Source: W11650 sp041844915
GTDB lineage: Bacteria; Bacillota; Clostridia; Lachnospirales; Vallitaleaceae
Assembly (NCBI GenBank): GCA_041844915.1
Contig: JBGZBY010000099.1
Coordinates: 1 to 8,877, forward strand
Direction: 5' to 3'
DNA: 8,877 nt
A program made the translations under genes and the position numbers. Every line of letters begins with the position of its first letter. Positions within the stretch are counted from its first letter, which is position 1. This document shows positions 6,420 through 8,877 of the stretch, piece by piece. The notes below the pieces were generated by a model. That model saw only the letters and a program-made list of their open reading frames with translations. It did no database searches and was not told the origin of the DNA.

Positions 6420-6584
6420 TTGTATATTAAGAAAAGATCTGAAATGACTGTCGATGTGAACGGCCTTTTGGCTTGCCATATAGATACGGCAGAGATTACA
6501 GATTTGGCTTCTGGATTGCATAATATTAACGGAGCAGGAGTGATATATAAACAAAAAAGGAGAATACCGCCATTTTACTATTGA
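6420..6584 (+). CDS. Small unrecognised protein, 54 residues
   Basis: I do not recognise this protein. A TTG at 6420 follows AGGAGG (6407-6412) by 7 nt and opens 54 codons ending in TGA. Upstream in-frame codons back to an ATG at 6360 lie in the inverted repeat and lack a ribosome binding site, so the TTG start is preferred; an internal ATG at 6444 has only a weak site. The product is mixed polar, with no membrane segment or signal peptide: a basic beginning (YIKKRSEM), a middle VDVNGLLACHIDTAEITDL, and a basic, aromatic end (KQKRRIPPFYY). Its last 7 bp overlap the 3' end of the opposing kinase gene. It could be a real small gene, or the truncated start of a longer gene cut off when the kinase module arrived. 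Confidence 0.4.
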   Translation: MYIKKRSEMTVDVNGLLACHIDTAEITDLASGLHNINGAGVIYKQKRRIPPFYY

Positions 6585-7984
6585 TTATTTAGCTGAGGGA
6601 TTGTTAATGCAACCTTAAAACCGCCATGTTCACTATGGCTTATGGTAACAGTTCCCTGATGATTATCCATGATTTGCTTTACGATTTGCAAGCCTAAGCC
6701 GTGACGCTGTTGATCGACATTGTTGTCACAAATCATATAGTGGGGCATTTCGTTTAGCTTTTTGAGCTGATCATCCGAAACGCCTACCCCGTTATCTTCA
6801 ACACATATAGTACAAAAATTCTGATTCATAGCAATATCCATATAGATTGTACATCCTTCTTCGTTATGGTTCATACTGTTTTGAATTAGATTTGAAATCG
6901 CGCGTTTTAACAAGTCTGCGTCAGCATGAATCATGCATTTGGTAAGTGATTCATTATTTTTCCACTCAATGGGATATTTGTCATCAATATCCATATTCAT
7001 AAAATCTACAATTGTTTGGCGAACAAGTGCAACAGCATTGACGTCTTTTTTCATTAGAGGCTGCATATTGTACTCGAGTTTAGAGGCAAGGTTCAAGTCG
7101 TTAATCAGATTTTTCATTCTTTCACTTTGTTTCACAATAGCAGAGGCTTTCTTTTGAGCGGCTTTAGGCAAATTCGCAGAGCTTTCCAATTGTCCTGCAT
7201 AGCCCATAACCATAGATAAAGGTGTTCTGATATCATGAGATACACCAGCAATCCAATTTGCCCTTGCTTTTTCTTTCTTCCGTAATTGCTCTTGCTGGTC
7301 TTGTAGGATGACAGAGGTTAAATTGATGTTGGCGGAAATTTCCGACAGTAGTCCTTTTTCTGGGATACTGACAGGTTTTCTTAAAGATAAATCCTGTATA
7401 CCTTTGATGATAGGATTAATTGATTTTATGAGTCCTAGGTTCGTCAATAGATATAGGATAAGGATCAAAGCAACATTGACTAAAATGACTGGTGTGATTG
7501 TTTTTGGCATATCCGCAATTAGACTGTATTTCAAAGTTGGACTTGTATGTTTCCAAAAACTTTTTACGGGATAGCCGATTACGACGAGCCCCTTTTCATT
7601 TGCTCCAGTATAGGTCGGATAGTCTAAAAGATAACCGATGCTTAAATTGGCAATATCAGATAAGGTATATTGATTCGGTATTGAGCTTGGAAGATTGTGA
7701 GTATGCCAGATTATTTGAGAAGTATCGTTATCGATCAAAAAGGCCCATGCACCGCTTTGGTCTAATTTTTCTAACATGGCTTCTGAAAGGACATAATCTC
7801 CTTGTTCTGTCAGGTGTAGTGCTTTTCCGGTTTCTTCCGCCACCTTATACGGAGAAGAATCAATATTAGGAACATGTTTGAACATCAAGGATATCAATAT
7901 TGCAAGATTAATCAGAAGAATGAGAAAACTGCTTAAAAGTAAAAAACCAACAAAGTGAGTTATGAGCTTGAATACATTTTTCAT
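6578..7984 (-). CDS. Membrane sensor histidine kinase
   Basis: A 468-residue kinase that autophosphorylates in response to an extracellular signal and passes phosphate to the adjacent regulator. Membrane segments at about 12-35 and 163-183 bracket an extracytoplasmic domain of about 125 residues. The linker leads to a HisKA domain with phosphoacceptor H250 in VSHDIRTPLS, then a HATPase domain with N box (N365-N369), G1 box DNGVG (397-401) and G2 box HGLGL (428-432). All catalytic boxes are intact. The single-nucleotide gap to the regulator's stop codon shows one transcript, with the ribosome binding site GGAG inside the regulator's last codons. The overall plan, with a sizeable sensor domain rather than two near-touching membrane helices, resembles kinases such as CprK of Clostridioides difficile, which control antimicrobial-peptide ABC transporters, more than BceS; that assignment is from memory. 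The gene is more AT-rich than clpB. Confidence 0.9.
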   Translation of the reverse strand: MKNVFKLITHFVGFLLLSSFLILLINLAILISLMFKHVPNIDSSPYKVAEETGKALHLTEQGDYVLSEAMLEKLDQSGAWAFLIDNDTSQIIWHTHNLPSSIPNQYTLSDIANLSIGYLLDYPTYTGANEKGLVVIGYPVKSFWKHTSPTLKYSLIADMPKTITPVILVNVALILILYLLTNLGLIKSINPIIKGIQDLSLRKPVSIPEKGLLSEISANINLTSVILQDQQEQLRKKEKARANWIAGVSHDIRTPLSMVMGYAGQLESSANLPKAAQKKASAIVKQSERMKNLINDLNLASKLEYNMQPLMKKDVNAVALVRQTIVDFMNMDIDDKYPIEWKNNESLTKCMIHADADLLKRAISNLIQNSMNHNEEGCTIYMDIAMNQNFCTICVEDNGVGVSDDQLKKLNEMPHYMICDNNVDQQRHGLGLQIVKQIMDNHQGTVTISHSEHGGFKVALTIPQLNNQ

Positions 7985-7985
7985 T

Positions 7986-8690
7986 CTATTTGTTCTCCGC
8001 TTTAAGTTTATATCCCAAGCCCTTAATTGTTACCAAGGATACGGGCTGAGATGGATTGAGCTCAATTTTTTCTCTAATTCGCCTAATATGAGCCATTAGG
8101 GAATTTTCATATCCATAAGGATTATCACCCCATGCAGCCTCACACAAAGCATCAATTGTTACAATACGTCCCGCATTACGATACAAAGCTGATAAAAGTT
8201 CATATTCTTTTGCAGTCAGAGGAATTCTTTCACCATCTTTTATGACTTCAGCTTTTGAAAAATCTATTTGGCTGTTTTCCAGCTGAACAAGAGGATTTTC
8301 TTTCTTGTAGGTTCTTCTTAAAATTGCCAATATACGATATACTAGCTCTTTCGGCAAAAAAGGCTTCACCATGTAGTCATCAGCACCTAAATCAAATCCT
8401 TTAAATTTGTCATCATCTTCACCGCGAGCAGTAAGAAATAAAACAGGAAAATTATCAATTCTCTTTAATTCTTTCATCAAATTAAATCCATCTCCATCTG
8501 GGAGCATGACATCAAGTATCGCCAATTCTGGCGGATTTTTTTTTGCTTGAATAATTGCTTCTTTTGCGCTCTTAGCGGTGCTTATTTGGGTAAAACCATA
8601 TTCATCAAGAATAGAGGAAAGCATATCTAAAAGCTCCCGTTCATCATCAACAATCAATATATGTTTATTTAATAAATAGTCATCACTCAT
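7986..8690 (-). CDS. OmpR/PhoB-family response regulator
   Basis: A 234-residue two-domain regulator. The receiver domain (about 9-122) has the acidic pair D15-D16, phosphoacceptor D60 in LAILDVMLPDGDGF, switch threonine T87 and K109 in VKPF. The C-terminal winged-helix domain (about 135-230) shows LTAKEYELLSALYRNAGRIV and ends with TIKGLGYKL, typical of OmpR-type trans_reg_C domains that bind 11-bp direct repeats. The ATG at 8690 is preceded by AAAAGGAGA (complement of 8698-8706), confirming the start. It is the first gene of a two-gene operon with its kinase and is divergent from a likely transporter gene, its probable target. Length and all phosphorylation residues are normal. Which signal it answers cannot be told from sequence; antimicrobial peptides are the best guess from the neighbouring gene. 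Confidence 0.93.
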   Translation of the reverse strand: MSDDYLLNKHILIVDDERELLDMLSSILDEYGFTQISTAKSAKEAIIQAKKNPPELAILDVMLPDGDGFNLMKELKRIDNFPVLFLTARGEDDDKFKGFDLGADDYMVKPFLPKELVYRILAILRRTYKKENPLVQLENSQIDFSKAEVIKDGERIPLTAKEYELLSALYRNAGRIVTIDALCEAAWGDNPYGYENSLMAHIRRIREKIELNPSQPVSLVTIKGLGYKLKAENK

Positions 8691-8697
8691 GCTATCA

Positions 8698-8706
8698 TCT
8701 CCTTTT
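8698..8706 (-). promoter_or_regulatory. Ribosome binding site of the response regulator
   Basis: AAAAGGAGA on the - strand lies 7 nt before the ATG at 8690. It is a strong match to the 16S rRNA 3' end and selects this start. With the extended -10 element at 8723-8715 the leader would be only about 18 nt long. Confidence 0.75.
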
Positions 8707-8714
8707 GATATTTT

Positions 8715-8723
8715 ATTATAACA
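8715..8723 (-). promoter_or_regulatory. Extended -10 promoter of the regulator-kinase operon
   Basis: The - strand reads TGTTATAAT at 8723-8715, a perfect TATAAT with the TGn extension that lets sigma-A work with a poor -35. The 17-bp-spaced hexamer reads TACCAG, a poor match, as expected for an extended -10 promoter. A 10-bp palindrome AATTGCAATT lies just upstream at 8726-8735. Predicted transcription start is near 8708. Confidence 0.6.
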
Positions 8724-8754
8724 TTAATTGCAATTTTCTGGTAGATAAAAAAGT

Positions 8755-8798
8755 AAGGTAGATTTAAGGGGGTGAGAAGGTTATCACAAGGTTGGAAG
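8755..8798 (+). promoter_or_regulatory. Four 11-bp direct repeats, probable response-regulator box
   Basis: AAGG recurs at 8755, 8766, 8777 and 8788, each exactly 11 bp apart: AAGGTAGATTT, AAGGGGGTGAG, AAGGTTATCAC, AAGGTTGGAAG. The third and fourth share AAGGTT. OmpR/PhoB-family regulators are known to bind direct repeats with 11-bp spacing, often ending about 10 bp before a -10 element in place of a good -35. Here the array ends just before TAATATTAT at 8801-8809. The adjacent OmpR-type regulator is the obvious candidate ligand; this is inference from spacing and position. Confidence 0.55.
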
Positions 8799-8809
8799 CG
8801 TAATATTAT
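8781..8809 (+). promoter_or_regulatory. Candidate activator-dependent promoter of the divergent gene
   Basis: TATTAT at 8804-8809 (5 of 6) has TTATCA at 8781-8786 (4 of 6) 17 bp upstream. The weak -35 overlaps the 11-bp repeat array, as in class II-type activation. Transcription would start near 8816, giving a leader of about 32 nt before the ATG at 8848. TAATAT at 8801-8806 is an alternative -10. Confidence 0.4.
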
Positions 8810-8847
8810 GTACATAACAAAAGACGACATGAAAGGAAATGTTAGGT

Positions 8848-8877
8848 ATGAATTATATTATCACAACAGAAGGGCTT
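8848..8877 (+). CDS. Start of a probable antimicrobial-peptide ABC transporter ATPase (partial)
   Basis: An ATG at 8848 begins ten codons, MNYIITTEGL, that run off the window. AAAGGA at 8832-8837 lies 10 nt upstream as the ribosome binding site. The beginning resembles lantibiotic-protection ABC ATPases, which typically start M-N-Y-I-I-x-T-x-G-L-T-K before the nucleotide-binding fold. No Walker motif is inside the window, so this rests on ten residues plus context. The gene is divergent from an OmpR-type regulator and kinase, a common arrangement for peptide detoxification transporters. A competing frame from ATG at 8808 also stays open to the edge but has a poorer start site and no familiar look. 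Confidence 0.5.
   Translation, partial: MNYIITTEGL

Noticed and set aside
6551..6577. Terminator for the kinase gene on the - strand
   Set aside because: A run of six T residues is present on the - strand, but the preceding stem (GGCGG with CTCC) has a mismatch and too few pairs to support a call.
8808..8877. Alternative frame starting at ATG 8808 toward the right edge
   Set aside because: It overlaps the candidate -10 element, has no ribosome binding site at suitable spacing and a composition unlike known transporters. The frame from 8848 fits better, though only ten codons are visible.

Overview
The window looks like chromosomal DNA from a moderately AT-rich Firmicute, most likely a member of the Clostridia. 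The grounds are strong AGGAGG-type ribosome binding sites, sigma-A-like promoters, a HrcA/CIRCE-controlled clpB, and an EF-G-like paralogue of a kind I recall from clostridial genomes. The genus cannot be fixed from sequence alone. No rRNA, tRNA, CRISPR array, insertion sequence or origin is visible.

Layout. Positions 1-239 are an A-rich upstream region with a weak promoter candidate and a structured leader. They lead into a stand-alone EF-G-like translational GTPase (240-2324, +) whose G-domain motifs differ from canonical EF-G. A bidirectional terminator (2339-2370) separates it from a convergent AraC-family regulator (2389-3243, -). A 394-bp divergent intergenic region (3244-3637) holds the regulator's promoter, phased A-tracts, and the clpB promoter with a perfect CIRCE operator. 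ClpB disaggregase follows (3638-6244, +).

From 6245 to 6577 the DNA holds two long inverted repeats and a short unrecognised reading frame (6420-6584, +). The second inverted repeat would bury that frame's ribosome binding site. Beyond this the base composition becomes more AT-rich. A response regulator and sensor kinase pair (8690 down to 6578, - strand, regulator first) is transcribed away from the first ten codons of a gene that runs off the right edge (8848-8877, +). Those codons resemble the start of lantibiotic/antimicrobial-peptide ABC transporter ATPases.

How the parts work together. The left and middle parts are housekeeping genes: a translation factor and a protein-disaggregating chaperone under heat-shock control, with an unrelated AraC regulator between them. 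The right part looks like a self-contained envelope-stress or antimicrobial-peptide sensing module. The kinase carries an extracytoplasmic domain, the OmpR-type regulator is its partner, and the likely target is the divergent transporter gene. Four AAGG motifs repeated exactly every 11 bp sit just upstream of that gene's candidate -10 element, where an OmpR/PhoB-type activator would bind. The shift in composition and the structured boundary near 6250-6420 suggest that this module was acquired separately from its left-hand neighbours; this is inference.
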